Translations under genes and position numbers: made by a program
Notes under the pieces: model-generated
What the model saw: the letters and a program-made list of their open reading frames with translations, nothing else
Told to the model about the DNA's origin: nothing
Database searches by the model: none
Part shown: piece by piece, positions 1 through 13,815 of the stretch
Position numbering within the stretch: position 1 is the first letter of the stretch
Layout: each line of letters begins with the position of its first letter
From: Onchocerca volvulus
Lineage: Eukaryota > Nematoda > Chromadorea > Rhabditida > Onchocercidae
Reading direction: 5' to 3'
Assembly: GCA_000499405.2 (NCBI GenBank)
Contig: HG738137.1
Span: forward strand, 25,351,843 to 25,415,842
Length of the DNA stretch: 64,000 nt

Positions 1-376
1 GACAATTTGGCTAAAAATTATGTAATAATTCAAGTTGAATTTGCATTTCCTTACAAATATGAATCATGTAACAACAAAAAAAAAAAAAAAATTGGAAAAA
101 AACGAATATAATTTTTATTTTTGGAAATCACAAACAATGAATCCAATGATTGTTTCGAATATATTTTCAAAAAAAATTTTAAAGTTTAAAATTTTTCAAA
201 TGAAACAACAAAAGAAAATTTTTTACGAATAAATTATTAATTAAATCTATTGGAACGTATTATCTTCTAGAAGATTTGTAAACATTTATTAGATTAAATT
301 TAAGAAAAAAATTAAGTAAATTAGAATTAATATTGTGATGAATTATTTGAAAAATAATTGTCACATTAAATTATAA
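1..376. other. AT-rich flank without a recognisable gene
   Basis: Poly-A and poly-T rich sequence downstream of the 3' end of the QSOX gene. It probably holds that gene's 3' untranslated region. No coding segment, RNA gene or repeat unit was recognised. Confidence 0.5.
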
Positions 377-3300
377 TTATTTCGAACTTAAAATAGGCTT
401 GATAGCACTGTAATAAACAAGTAAGAACTCTTTTACTTGATCATTATTGAAATCTCCATCATATTGACAGACAGAACACAAAAATTCAGCCGGAAATTGT
501 CGTTTTGGAAATTCCGGATCTTCCGTATCATCACCCCTCAAACGATCATTTACGATATTATGTGCTTGCCATAAATACATAAATGTATCTTCCGGACGAT
601 GAACCTAAAAAAATGGAAAAATATTCAAATATTAAATTGAAATTATTATAATCTTTGATGGATGGATTAATTAACTTTTTAAAAATTCATATTAAAATGA
701 TACTTAATACAAATTTATTTGAAAACTATAAATTTGATTACAAAATTTTTAAATTGGAATAAATGGAAATGTTTTTAAAAAGAAAAAATGGGAATATATA
801 TTTATAAATGGAAATGTTTTTTTTAATCACTTATTATGATTAAAGTTATTATCATTGATCACCTTCTGAACATGAAATAGATATTATTTATGAAAAAAAA
901 AAAGTTAATAGTGTATCTTTTTTCAAATTTTATTTTAAAAAAAAAATTTTGATCATCCTTTTCTAAGTTTGTTCAATTTGCTTCTTATATATAATAAACG
1001 GAAAAATTTCCAATTTTTTTATTTTATTTAAAAATTTTTAAAATGTAAATTATGCGATACTTCAACAGCAAATTACATGCCTAATGCATGATATTTTGTA
1101 AATTTACGTAACTTTTTAATTTTTTACAAATTTTTATATTAAAAAAAATTGAACGCAGAATATAATATTATAAAAAAAAAAAAAAAGAAAATTGTAGATT
1201 ATTTCTACGATATTATCAGACATGCTTTCCATCTGATTAATTTTTAAATTGCATTATTTCCAAGATTTATTTGGTTTGATTGTTTGAATAAAAATGATCT
1301 TTTATTTCAAAAAGAAATTCTTATCAATCCAAAAAGTTTAATTCTTTAGGCATTTTAAAATCCTATCTTAATCAACATAAATTTTTTATTACTTTAACAT
1401 CATAATATTCACTGTAACATTTAATTTTTATTGTATCACGAAACATTTTTTCGTAACTGTAAATGATAATATATAAATAGAAATAACGAACTTGACTTTC
1501 TATGGGGAAAGTTTGAAGTGTCATTTGAAGAAAATGTTTGCGACAATGTTGGCAGCCAAAAAATACGCTTACCCAATTTCGTATTGCTACTAATGGTGCT
1601 ATTGGATTAAATTTTGGATCTGAAAAATATTACTTCCGAATATATATTGTTGATTAAATATTGAATATTCGTGAATTGCGACATTAAAAACATTTCATAA
1701 TAAAATTATTCGCAATTAATAATATATTTCGTCATAATTCTGATCAATGATCTTAAATATTCATTTTATCACGTACAATGATGCAATTTTATTTTTTCCA
1801 AAAAGCGGTTAATTAATAAAAGCAATTAATTGATAAAAGTCAGTTAATTAATATTAAGTTAATTAATACAGCTAACCATTGAAACCATTTTTATAAGCTT
1901 GAACAGTAAGTGCATGAAATGTTGTCCATAAAGCACAAGTATATCCTCGAAATTGTGGACTTGAACCAGCACAATGCTCCCATTTAGCATTAATTGGAAA
2001 TGGATAATTACTTTCTTCCTAAAAAAAAAAATTGAAAATTTCTCTAATATTTCGAAATTTTATTTTATATTATAAATTAAAATTATTGGGAAAAAAATAA
2101 GATAAAAAATTATTGTATATAAATATGGTAAAGGATTAAATGTTTATCGGATTTCATATGAAATAATCTTTTATTTTCATTTTAAAATATTTTCTTCGTT
2201 TTGAAATTTATTTTTTAAATTCATAATATAAAATGAAACAATAAATGAAATAATTTATGCCCTTTTTTAATCGCTTTTTTAAATCTCTTTTCTTTTTAAA
2301 ATGAATTTTTAAAATTTATAATATAAAATAAAAAATGAAAAAAAAAATGATTCATACTTCCAAATTTAAAAATTTTTCCTTATACTCTTCCATTGGAATG
2401 ATATTTTGCAATCCTCGTTCATCTAAATAATCACGCATTTTGCCGAAGAAATTAACTGCTCGTTCACTATTTGATAATTTCTGTAATGTATAAATAAATT
2501 AAACTATAACTTAAATATAAATAAATTAAATCAATAAATTTGAATAAGAAAATCGATTTCTTATTAAATTTATCACAAAAAATTAGCCTAAATTAATACA
2601 ATTTGTAGAAACTCTTTATGTCAAATAAATCAAACTAAAAATTTGAAAAGCTTAAATCGAAATTTGTATGACTCATTTTTTAAAATCAAATTTATTTATA
2701 AAAATTTTCATTTGCTTTAAATTTCATAAAATGTCCATCATTTCTGCCAATTATCATAAATTTTACCTAATTAATTAACTCATTACTGTTAACATATACA
2801 GAAATAATTTACCTTATTTTCATCAGTAATATTATAATAAATTGTTGTTGTTGGAAAATTCTGAAATAATGCTCATTTAGTAAAATTTTCGATCGATTTA
2901 ATCATTCACTTTTTTTTTTTTTTATCTTTCTGAAAATGCGAAAACTAAAAAAAAAAAAAAACGGAGAAAATTAAAATACAAATAAAATTTGTGTTCTAAT
3001 TTAAAAAAAATACGATCTATAATTATTTGAATATTTCAGAACTTAATAAAAACTATGAATTACTTTCAAGAATACCGTAGATACTGAAAGAAGATAATAT
3101 TTTTTTTCTTCGCTGATTTACGATTTCCGATTACAATAATACTAATTATGATAAGTACAGTAACCTTGGCAAGTATATCCAAGAAATCCCGAATAGCCGT
3201 TAGATTACTATCAGCAAGACTATCACTTCTTATCACTTCATCAAAAATAGCATATCGCATAGCTTTTAACATATCACTTTCTGATACAAAAAATCTTTGT

Positions 3301-6181
3301 CGACATCTGTAACAAATTAGATTTATTATTAAAAAGTTATGCAAATAATCCAGAATAATTTATTGATTTTTCCAAAAGTATTTCTTAAAAAAATTTTTTT
3401 TTTTGCATTTCAAAACTTACTTTACAATATCTCTTTCACAAAGTGATAAATTTTGAGTAGCATTTTCGACAATTTCATTTTCACTATCTTTATTTGCGAG
3501 ATAATGTTCCAATTCACCAAATAATATTCTTCCCAGTCTAAAAATTTCCATATTTTATTAAATTTTGAAAATTGCAATTTATGTTTTCCTTCAAATTTTG
3601 AAAATTGTCTAATAAAAAAAAAAAAAAAACTAACATGTAATATTAGGAAAAAATTCAGAGCTATTAGTTTCAAATTTCTAAAAAAAAAATGTATTTTGAA
3701 AATATACCTTTTTCTCTTTTTTTTTTTTAAAGCAAATATTTATTTCAAAAAAGCTCTATAGAAAGTAAATAGTTATTTTAAAAATAATTCTAAGGAGAAA
3801 ACAGTATTGTATTTCAAAAATGTATATATATATATATATATATATAATTTTTAAAAAGTATTCTATGCTTTTTGCAGTAAAATTGGGAGAAATTTTGAAA
3901 TATTTCTACAATATTTCAATAAAAACTTAAATTTAATAAATAAATTTCAATTAATTACAATTAGATTAAAAATGTAATTTTGGAAAAATCCAAAAAAACG
4001 AATGTTTAAAATTCTCACTCAGCAACATATAATGGTTTCAGATGTTGATATTTAAAAATTGCCATCGTTGGAAAATTTTTGATATTTAAAGCATCGATAA
4101 GTGAATGATTTGTCAAGCTTCGTCGTACAATCAAACGATTGTTATATTTGATCATATCAAGCATTAACTGTAAAAATATTTTTAAATTAATAAGAATTAA
4201 TTCAATTAAAATGGAACTTGCAAAAATTAATTAATTAAAAAATTGGAAAAAATAGTTTTTTTCTTTTTTTTTTTCGGAAAATGCATATTATTCAGCAAAA
4301 AATTTTGGAAATAAAAACTTTTAAAAGTAAATTTGAGTAATTTTGCAAGCAATTGAATGATTTATATATTATTAATATATATATGATAAAGTTTTGACAA
4401 AGTTCTATGATAAAGTTGTTGTTAAAGTTTTATGATATGATAAGATTAAAAAACATGTAATTATTATTTCATAAATGATAATTTCTCATGCAACTATTCT
4501 TCCTGATATCTTCTAATATAATTTCAATTTAATGGAAATTATATAAAATTAAATGTTTAACAAATTAATAATTCCTATTATATCTAATTAAAGCGATTTA
4601 TCTTCAATTATCCTCAAATATAATTTAAAATTTTCACTAAATTGAAATTTTTACTTAAATGTTTTAATTTGTTTCGCAAAAAAAACGTTTTAATATAATA
4701 TTTTATTCCTAAAATACCTTTATTTAATAATTTGCTTGAAAAATTGTTTTTTATGAGTTTTATCGGGCTTTTTGGTACTGAAATTGTTTTTTGTATTTTC
4801 CAAATTTTATTTGATAAAATTATAATTTGAATTTTATTAGAATTTTAAATAAGAAATTAATTTTTTTTTTTTCAAATCTTAATTCATACCTCAGCACCAA
4901 CATTTGATCCTATCTCTTCAAAAATAATCACCAATAATGGTACAGATTGATTAACATATTGCCATAACTCATCATATGTTCGAATGCTGAAAAAAAATTT
5001 TTTTTTTCAAAACTTTTCCAAAAGTTGCATAAATTGTGGCAAAAAAAACTTTTTTTGAAACTTTTCGGATAAAAATTACAAAAAGAACAAAAATTTTCGT
5101 TCACTTGTTTAAAAAATCAAAATTGGGCCAATTAGGTGGTCGATTTGCGTAAAAATCGTTTAGAATCATTTGAGTGATCAAATCGCGCAAATCAGCAACT
5201 GATAGTGATGATTGTATCACTTTGCCATCTTGTGGACTGCTTGAATTATGTGGAAAATACTGCAATAACTTTTTCATAACTTTTTGCCTTTTTTGGAAAT
5301 TAATTTTATCACAAAATCCTTTTTTTTTTTTTTTAATTAATTTTATTAAAAATCTGCGAAACATGAAATGCAAAAATTGAACGATTTCTTCCCGAATTTT
5401 TTTTTTCCTTCCGATTTTGTCATTTGACGTAAATAAGTGATCATAATTTGTTCTATGATCTCCAGAAAGTGAAAAAGAAAAATGACACGTGACAACATGT
5501 AATGACACGTAAAATAACACGTAATGACATGTAATGAGGTAAAAACCTTGAGCTGCGGGAAATATAAGATACCATTCATATGACAAATAATTTCATTAAT
5601 TGGATCAGCACAATTTATAGCAGCAATTCGAACTACTTTACTCCAACCTTGAATATCACGTGCTAACGACTTGTATATTTGCGAATACTTACGACAATGT
5701 CCGCACCAATCTGAGTAAAACTGAAAAAATTACTTATTTTGGTTCGATTCTTTTTTTTTTTTTCAAAAAACTGAATTATTTGCAAAATTCAAGATTTAAC
5801 TATTTCTGACAAAAAAAGAAAGATAGATAATTAAAGTTTAATTTATCTAAATATTTTATATTGGCCGTTTGCGAAATTATTTGATCAAAATCTTTTTTTT
5901 ATGACATGATTATATCAATTTAATAGTAATATTATTTCTTTTTAATAAAATCATCAGAAACTTGCATTGACAACAAAAGCTGTACAATCATCAGATGATG
6001 AATGTTCGCAAAAGATCGTTTCGTTGAAGGTCAAAACATCCAATTGTATGACTGAATCATTTTCTGAATCATATAAGGTTGGATTAATTGCGATCGGCTG
6101 TCGACCCAAAAATGCGATTTCGCCGTATGCGAATCGTTCAATAATATTGATTAATAATAGCTTGCTCAATAATCGAAACAT
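377..6181 (-). CDS. Quiescin sulfhydryl oxidase (QSOX), 12 exons, about 572 aa
   Basis: FAD-dependent sulfhydryl oxidase that makes disulfide bonds in secreted proteins and passes electrons to oxygen. Exons (minus strand): 6181-5966, 5720-5547, 5259-5105, 4986-4890, 4167-4019, 3537-3421, 3306-3165, 2860-2813, 2480-2358, 2018-1877, 1619-1492, 604-377. All phases agree and the sum is 1719 nt. The N-terminus is a hydrophobic signal peptide. A thioredoxin domain follows with WCGHC (Cys78/Cys81). The Erv/ALR domain has WEHC (423), RGYTC (435), the redox motif GCQHC (Cys477/Cys480), the FAD-binding stretch WQAHNIVN (509-516) and a final CSVC (540/543). The start lies one base after a TTTCAG acceptor (6185-6183), consistent with spliced-leader addition. 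No C-terminal membrane helix is seen, so it is probably secreted or luminal. Intron 1 appears to use a GC donor (see findings). Confidence 0.9.
5959..5966 (-). other. Non-canonical GC donor of QSOX intron 1
   Basis: On the minus strand exon 1 ends in AAT and is followed by GCAAGT, the strong form of a GC-AG donor. Joining here to the acceptor before 5720 gives an uninterrupted VVN-FYSDWCGHC thioredoxin motif. The nearby GT choices give a frameshift or remove conserved residues. Confidence 0.7.
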
Positions 6182-7331
6182 TCTGAAACAAAAAATTTAT
6201 TAAAATTTAAACTTGTTCATAAGTTTTCGAAAAAAAAAAAAAAAAAAAAAACAGACATATATGTGTAAGTATTGAGATGTTATATTACGATATATTGCGA
6301 AGTTAATGATTAAAATAACATTTTAAGGCTGAATTAATTAATTTGGTATAATTAATTTAGTTAAAAAAAAAATGGCATGCATGTCATAAGTTGCTTTATT
6401 TCATTAGAAATTTTATCAAAAAATTAAAAAATTGTGAAAATACAATATTTTCGCACTTTTTTTCATTAAATTAGTTATGTTTAATTAATTAAGTATGAAT
6501 ATATCATTTGAAAAATAAAATATTGCCACCTTGTATATTAAATTTAATTTTTCACGAATATATTATGGAAGAATAAAATATTTTTTTTTTTTTTTGTACT
6601 GGATTTATGGAATTTATTTGATAGGCTAAAATAAATCACTAAATCATTTATTTAATTTAATTAAATATTGGACAAAATATATTAGAATAAATTCAATTAC
6701 GTCATCATCTTTTACATTAAAAATTGTTGTTTGATTTATTATCTTTGAATGGAATTTATTAAACTTAAAATGATTGGTCGAATTTAACTCTAGCAATATT
6801 TTCAGTACTTTGTTAATGCATTACTATATTTCTCATACTAACATAATATTTTTTTTGCAAGTAAATTTTTGTACAATTTTTGTTGATTGGAAATTTTTCA
6901 TTTTTTTCATGAAATAGTTTTCTTTATTTAATTTTTTATTTAGATTCTTTCGTCTATAATAAGTTTGTATGACTTTTAGAAATAATAAATGATATTTTCT
7001 TATCATCGAAAGTTTATTATTTTTATCGTAGAACATTTTTATCTTAATCAATCACTTTTTAAATTGCGCCAAGCGCCAAAATTGTTAAATAAAGAAAAAT
7101 CATCTTGTAATAAATTTTTTTTTGAATCGTGAATAAATAATCGATATTGATACTTTTTTACTTATACTGAATATTGGAGCAAATAAAAAAAGCTATATTA
7201 GAATGTGATGTACATTAATTCAAAAATTAAGTAACAAAAATAATTTCAAGAAAATTTGATAGGATATGAAATCGATAGGAAATGAAAGTATAAAATTTTT
7301 TATTAGAAATAAGAAAAATTGAAATGACGGC

Positions 7332-7372
<41 letters not shown>
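7332..7372. repeat. (AAT)n microsatellite
   Basis: About 13 perfect AAT/ATA triplets, followed by degenerate ATT/ATA sequence to about 7405. It creates a poly-isoleucine open frame on the minus strand that is not a gene. Confidence 0.95.
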
Positions 7373-7375
<3 letters not shown>

Positions 7376-8284
7376 TTATAATAATTATAATAATAATTAT
7401 TATTGTTTTTATTTTTCTTGTCATAATATTGATAGTAGCAGCAATAATAATAAAAAATAATGAAACAATAACAACTGAAGTAATGATAAAAAGATTTAAA
7501 TAATGTAACGGCAATGGTATGACAATAATATTAAAAATAATAAAATGATAAGGTAAAAAAGATGAAATAGTGGTAAGGATTTGAGGATAAATCAGAACTG
7601 AATAACTTATTAACTAAATAAAAATAAAAAATCAAAATAGAAAATGAAAAGTTTCTTTGAATTAGCTTCAAAACAACTGTACACATCGAATAACAACTAT
7701 GCATCGAAAAATTAAAATTCTTCCTGTCATGTAATAGAAAGTTCTTAATTAATGATCGTTCATATGTTCGTATCGATAAAATCGACTGTCTACTTCAGAA
7801 AAACAATTGAAAAATTTTAAACCACAAAAAAAGGAAAAATTAAACAAAAAAATTTGTTCATGTCGAAAGAAGAAAAAATTGCAATAAATTTTGATGAAAC
7901 TAGATTTTCTTCAATTTTTTGGCATTTAATTAATACAAATATTAATCTTAAAAAGATTTCAAAAAAAAATTTTTTTTTAGAAAAAAAAGACGAATTCTAA
8001 ATATTTTAAAAAAAAAAATTTTTTTTTAAAAATATCATCTCAACAATATCATTCTCTAATCATTCGTAACATTTCAATTAAAAGTTTGAAAAATTATGCA
8101 AACTATGGAAATAACAGAAGGTAGTAAAATATTGTCATTTATTAAATATTTTCTTTCCTTGAAATGTTGATAGAAATTATTAAAATCATCACGGCATCTT
8201 TTCTTTTTTTTTTTCTTCATAATCTTATCAGCAGAAAAAGAAAAAAAAATGATTAAAAAACTAATTGGTAACGAATTACCAAAT

Positions 8285-8410
8285 ATGAATAATTGTTTAA
8301 TGACTCACAAAATAAAGATAATTGCTTAATGATTTGTAAAACAATGATAATCACTTAATGATTTATAAAATTAAAGTAATTTCTTAATGATTTAGGAAAT
8401 AAAATTACTT
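8285..8410 (+). repeat. Degenerate tandem repeat, about 30-35 bp period
   Basis: Three to four units built around CTTAATGATTT, each preceded by a variant of GATAATTG and followed by an AAA-rich spacer. Diverged, non-coding. Confidence 0.7.
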
Positions 8411-9329
8411 ATTTTAATAAAAGAAACTAATTGAGCGAAATGCTAATAAAAATAATTGCATAATGTAATATGTCGAGAAAAATTTTTCGGCCAATGAAAG
8501 TGGAAAATTTTTTGACAAAAATTACCAAACTACGTAGAAAATTTTTGATAGAATTTGTCAAAATGTGTAAAAAAATTTTTCGTAAAATTTGTAAAAGAAT
8601 GGCGGAAAATTTTTCTCCTGATAAAAATAAGTGTGAAAGGTCACAAAATAGAAATAATATCTTCATATCATACTGGACTGTTCATTCAATCTTTTTGAAA
8701 TATTTCGAATTTTTTTTTTTTTTGAAATAGATCGAAGTAACAAATTTAAATTCTAATGAATTCATTGATGCTAAATTAATTTCAGACAGTTAAGTATTTT
8801 CGATTCAACGACGTAAATTTAAATTTTTTTTCTCCTTTTTTTTCAACTGTAAAAAAAAAACAATAGAAGTTCGAGAATAATTCATTAATTTAAAAGGAAC
8901 TGTTCGAATGAACTGATAAAATTATTCGCCATCACTTTATTTTCCTCTTTTAGCATTTTTAGTTTCATTTAATTCAAATTAAGGAATTCTTAATTACATT
9001 AAGGAATAATTAATTACATCGAATGAATTACTACATTTATTTCTATTTACTATTTCATTATTCTTTAAATGCATAAAGAATTTGAAATATTTATTAAGAA
9101 ATTGATTTATTTCATTCAAAACAACTATACATTAAAACTAATAATTGTATAGTAGCAAATTTTTCTACAAAACATATGTCAAATATTTTAATTCATTCCA
9201 TTAATCAATTTTTTTTTTATGATTAAATATTTCAGATAATAATTTGTAAACAACAAACAAAATGTAAACAATTATTGTTTTGTCTAGAAGTGATATATTT
9301 TAAGGGAAAAATATATTTAACATTAAATT

Positions 9330-9650
9330 TTACCACTTAAAAAATTATCGATTAAAATCATTTTTATTTTCTCAAATTAATGAAGACATTCATTTATCAT
9401 TTTACTAAGTTCAAATTAATGACGAAATTAGTAATTATCGATTAAAATTGCTCATTATCATTCCTAAATTCAAATCGATGGCGAAATTACCAGTTATCGA
9501 TAAAATCATTTATCATTCTATTAAGTTCAAATTATTGACGAAATTATCAACTGTCAATTAAAATTGCATATGATTCTACGAAATTTAAATTACGAAGATT
9601 TTATCAACTATCGACTAAAATCATTTATTGTTCTATTGCATTTCAAAAAT
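9330..9650 (+). repeat. Degenerate tandem repeat, about 57-62 bp period
   Basis: About five units, each carrying variants of CGAAATTA, then TTATCGATTAAAAT, a CATTTATCATTC segment and AAGTTCAAATTA. Copies differ by substitutions and small indels, so this is an old array. Confidence 0.75.
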
Positions 9651-12039
9651 GCTGAAATGAAAAATTTTTATTTAATTAATTGAGTAGCACAGATGAGGAA
9701 ATTTATTTATTTTTTTTTAAATTGTCATGTCGAAAAAATATTTTTTTAAACAAAAAGATAATTTGCTAAAAAAGCGGAATACAAAAAGTAGCAAATTAGG
9801 CGTTAGCAAGGAACTATAAAAACCGGAAAGAAATAGAAAATGAATAAAACTAGAATTGAAGGAAAAAAAAAAAACGAATCAAAATTTGATGATTAGAAGG
9901 AATAATCCTTAACCTAAAAATTTCAGAAAAAAAAAAAATTTTCTCACGAAAATGCGAAATGTTTACTTTAAAATGCACCATATTTTTCAATAGAAAAAAA
10001 TACTTTTAATAATATTTTTGCTAAATTACTTATAAATTTCAAATAACTTTTTTTCTTGGTTATGAAATTAAACATCGAATAACTTAATGAAATAAAATGG
10101 TATAAATGAATTAAATTGAAAAATTAACTATAACAATAAATTATTATCAGGATTGATCAGTAATAATTGATACAATGTATTAATTGCATCATTATGACAT
10201 TAAAACTGGTTTATTTTTCCCGCAAAAATATTTAATTTTTGATATATTTTAATTGCATAAATGAATTACTTGAAATGTTATATTTCATTACTTGATAATT
10301 TTTATATAGATACATATATTTGTAATAAATATAGATAAGAAAATTTGAATGAAATTCAGAAATTAAAATGTATGCTTGTTAAGAGCATAATTTGAAATAA
10401 TGAAAAACAGATATTTAAAATTTCAAATAGAATAAAAAAAAAATTGAAATATAAAAAAAATATTTATATAAAAAGTTGTGCTTATTTAAATTAATTAAAA
10501 CGAGATCAATAAATTGGTCAGTAAAAAGAAAAAAAAGTGCTTATTTAGATTATTCGAATATTTATTCTTTAAAAAAATTAAAATATATAGTAATTCGAAT
10601 AAATTTATCTTACAACAATTTTCACAAACAAAAAATTTTGCCACTTATAATTTTGTATTTTCAAAGTAATTTGTAAACATCAATATTGTTTACAATCATT
10701 TTTACCTTTCCTATTTTCCTATACTATAACATTTTCCTTTTTTCTATCTCTACAATTTCTCCATCTTTACTGGTATATTTTCATCTAAAAAATATTTCTA
10801 TACGAAAATGTAAACTTTAACAACACACTCGAGCAGTAATTTTAGTCAAATTCGTGCAAAAATAAATTAATACAAATATTTTGCAGCATATTTCAGAAAA
10901 TTCGAATAAATTTTCCACATTTTAATGTAAATTATTGAGAATATTAGAAACAATATAATATTTGTTATTTTAAATTTGAAAAATAAATAAAAATTCTAAA
11001 TTTGATGATAATAAATTGATTAATAAAATATTTATGATTAATCGGATGTTTGAATTTTTTTTTTTTTTTTGTACTGGTTATGAAATTCAATAATTAGAGT
11101 TTAAATAAAACAGCAACAATAGTAAAAAGAATTTAATATTATATATATTGGTCATCTATTATTATATAGTTTAAAATATATCAAAAAAAAAAATGATTTG
11201 ATCAATTTTAATTCAGTAAAAATTAAAAATTTAAAAATTAATTAATTCGTCTGAAAAAGATTCCTGATCTTAAGTCTAATCTGAATAATCAATTTCTTTT
11301 TTTTTAAGTTCAAAAACGAGTAATATATTATGTTATTTGAAAATATTATTCTCTTATTACTATTAGGCTCATTTTCTTGAAGCAGAAAATATCAAAATTT
11401 AGGTAATAGAATGATTTTTTCAAACATTGGAAATGTTTTTTTTGAAAATGATAGAATCTTCATTTAGTCACATTGTTCAAAGAATGATTTTAGAAAGACT
11501 TATCAATTATCGATTAGACCTCGAAAAATCTTCACAGATACTGAAAACTATCGTAAGTATTGGAAATTCTCAAGTAGATATCCGAAATTATAGTAGGTAT
11601 TAAACTACCTGAAAATTCCGGTGAATGCTGAAAATTCCAAGAGTATAATATTCAAAATATTATATACATTCTACATAGGACTGAAAAATACAGTTGTAAA
11701 AAATGAAAATCTGTAAAAAAGTACCAGAAACCTTCATTTTTTTTCCCGCCCATTGAAATATTAAAATTTCATTTGGTGAACAATACTATCTGTTTTAATT
11801 GGTAAGAAATTAATACTGCTGAAAAATAAGTGAATAATATTAATTAAAAACTCAATAATTAAAGATGGATAAATAGCTGATTCTTTAAGACTAATTTTGT
11901 TCTTCCAGCGATGATGCTGATACTTAATAATTGTAATTCTAATTAGGAGGAGAAATGGAAAAAATTCTTAAAATAAACATTTCTCATTTGTAAATATTAT
12001 TAATTCTTTCTTTTCCTAAAATTAACAACGAAAAGAATT

Positions 12040-12230
12040 AAATAATTAAATAAGTAATGACAATAAGATAAATAAACAAGTAGGAATAAGTGGACAAATA
12101 AACAAGTTACAATAACTAAATAAATAAACAAATATAAGTAATAATTAGATTAATAAACAAAGAGCAATAATTAGAGAAGTTAATAAGTACAACTAGTTAA
12201 TAATAAGTAAACATATAATAATTGTCATAT
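12040..12230 (+). repeat. Low-complexity degenerate repeat (AATAAACAAGT-like)
   Basis: Repeated variants of ATAAATAAACAAGT and TAATAAGTA with irregular spacing of roughly 30-40 bp. No coding potential. Confidence 0.5.
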
Positions 12231-12785
12231 ATTAACATCACAGTAAATATTCTTATCAACTCTATCGCAGAATTAATTTTCGATCCTAATTTATCTAATT
12301 AATTTATAATGTGAAAAAATGCAAAAAAAAAAGGTCGAATTAACAAGAAATGACACAAAGAATTTTGTCAATGTGTAACACCAACATTTATCAATGCTAA
12401 AAAAAATGTAATTTTTCTGTTTGTTTTTTTGTTTTTTCTCATCTTCGCAATTAATTATTTGTATCATACAATGTTAACCAAAATACGAGACGAATAATTA
12501 TTGCTTTTAATTATTTATTATAATTGACAAATTTACGAAAAAAAAAGTTAGGAAAAAAAAGAATCTATTCTATTTAAATAAAAATGTCGCTGTTATTTAC
12601 ACATAACTTCGCAATTTCAAAGTTTAACTAATCTTGTATTCGAATAGATCTTTTTTTTTTATATATATACCTACTTTTCTTTTCACTACCTATCATACTT
12701 GTACAAGTAAAGGTAAATAAACGGAAAGAATTTTTTGACCACGCCTACTTTTCGCATTTACAGCGAGATGCGATGAATTAGATCG

Positions 12786-12855
12786 AAGTAGGCGTGGCCA
12801 ATGAATGAAATAGGCGTGGTCAATAAGTAAAATAGGCGTGGTTAATAAATAAAAT
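12786..12855 (+). repeat. Three tandem 22-bp units around AGGCGTGG
   Basis: Three consecutive units share TAGGCGTGG followed by (C/T)CAATAA-like sequence. An inverted copy of the core (GACCACGCCTAC) lies just upstream near 12737. The same ACGCCTAC-type motif occurs in the Helitron-derived sequences elsewhere in the window, so this may be a Helitron scrap; that is inference. Confidence 0.7.
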
Positions 12856-13514
12856 TCTTTGTTGGCGCAATTTTTTTTTTTTTTTTTTTTGCGCATTTCA
12901 TAAATTAATTACAAAAATCAGGGTAGATTTGATAAAAACACTTACTACGATGTTAATTTGTATATTTATTACTATTAGTTATACTTGTTAACTTGTCTAA
13001 TTATTACTATTTGTTTATTCATCTAGCTAATCTATCGGTGTTGGTTTAGCTGGTTTCGAATAAAAAAGGTAAGTTAACAAAAAAAAAAAAACATTAAATG
13101 CTTTCATTATTGCTTTTCAACATAACAATAAGTAGAGAATTGGATAAGAAATTAAAATCTCTGTAATATTCATTCAATTAAGGAATTTTGCTTTTTTCTT
13201 TTTATTCCATTTTTGTATTAAAATTTTTATCAAAAGTGAAAGAATTGATAGAACTAGAAAGCATAAAAAAGTTTTCTTTAAAAAAAATTTCATTTTCTTG
13301 TTTCTTTCTTGTTTTATGTATATATTTTAACTTTTTTATACTTTTTCCTTACTTTCGCTAATTTATCATTAACTGATAAATTTAGAATAAATATTCTGAA
13401 CAATATAGTATGCATGAAATCTTCTAAAATTTCAAATATAAATTAATTTGATCGAAAATTATTGCTATAATTCGTATATAAAATTTTTCCGGAAATTTTT
13501 TTTACAATAAAATA

Positions 13515-13815
13515 TGTATCCATGATTTTATATGGAAGAAGAACGGTAAGAAAGAATGAAATAATTCAAGAAGTAATTTAAAAATTATTGGAAATCGAAA
13601 ATCAAGTGAGCATTTGCTCTTTCATTCTACGATAGGCCAACATAATATATGTCTACAGTATTATATAGAAGGAGAAAAAGTAAGGAAAGAATAAAATAAT
13701 CGAACAAATATAATTAACAAATTATTGGGAACCAAATAACAAGTGAACTTTGCCCTTTCGTTCTCTCTGAGCTAGCCTTAGGACACCTGTTTTACGCTTT
13801 GACAGGTGTATCATC
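13515..13815 (+). repeat. Two diverged tandem copies of about 125-130 bp
   Basis: Copy one starts near 13515 and copy two near 13650. Both have an ATATGGAAGAAG-like start, a GAAATAATTC block, an AATTATTGG block, an AAGTGA segment and a TTTGC(T/C)CTTTC segment. Just after copy two, a short hairpin has arms ACACCTGT and ACAGGTGT (about 13792-13811). Confidence 0.6.

Noticed and set aside
5174..5380. Plus-strand frame overlapping QSOX exon 3
   Set aside because: Shadow of the minus-strand QSOX exon, whose phase and motifs fit the gene.
5967..6203. Plus-strand frame opposite QSOX exon 1
   Set aside because: Antisense shadow of the signal-peptide exon.
7227..7514. 95-codon minus-strand open frame rich in isoleucine, membrane-like
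   Set aside because: It is a translation of the (AAT)n microsatellite and its AT-rich flanks; no splice or start context and no family pattern.
8470..8730. Lys/Phe-rich 86-codon frame on plus strand with a complementary frame on minus
   Set aside because: Built from repeated AAAATTTTT-type words; both strands stay open for compositional reasons.
13792..13811. ACACCTGT...ACAGGTGT hairpin as a transcription terminator or SL RNA
   Set aside because: Arms are only 8 bp, with no adjacent gene and no Sm-site or spliced-leader sequence context.
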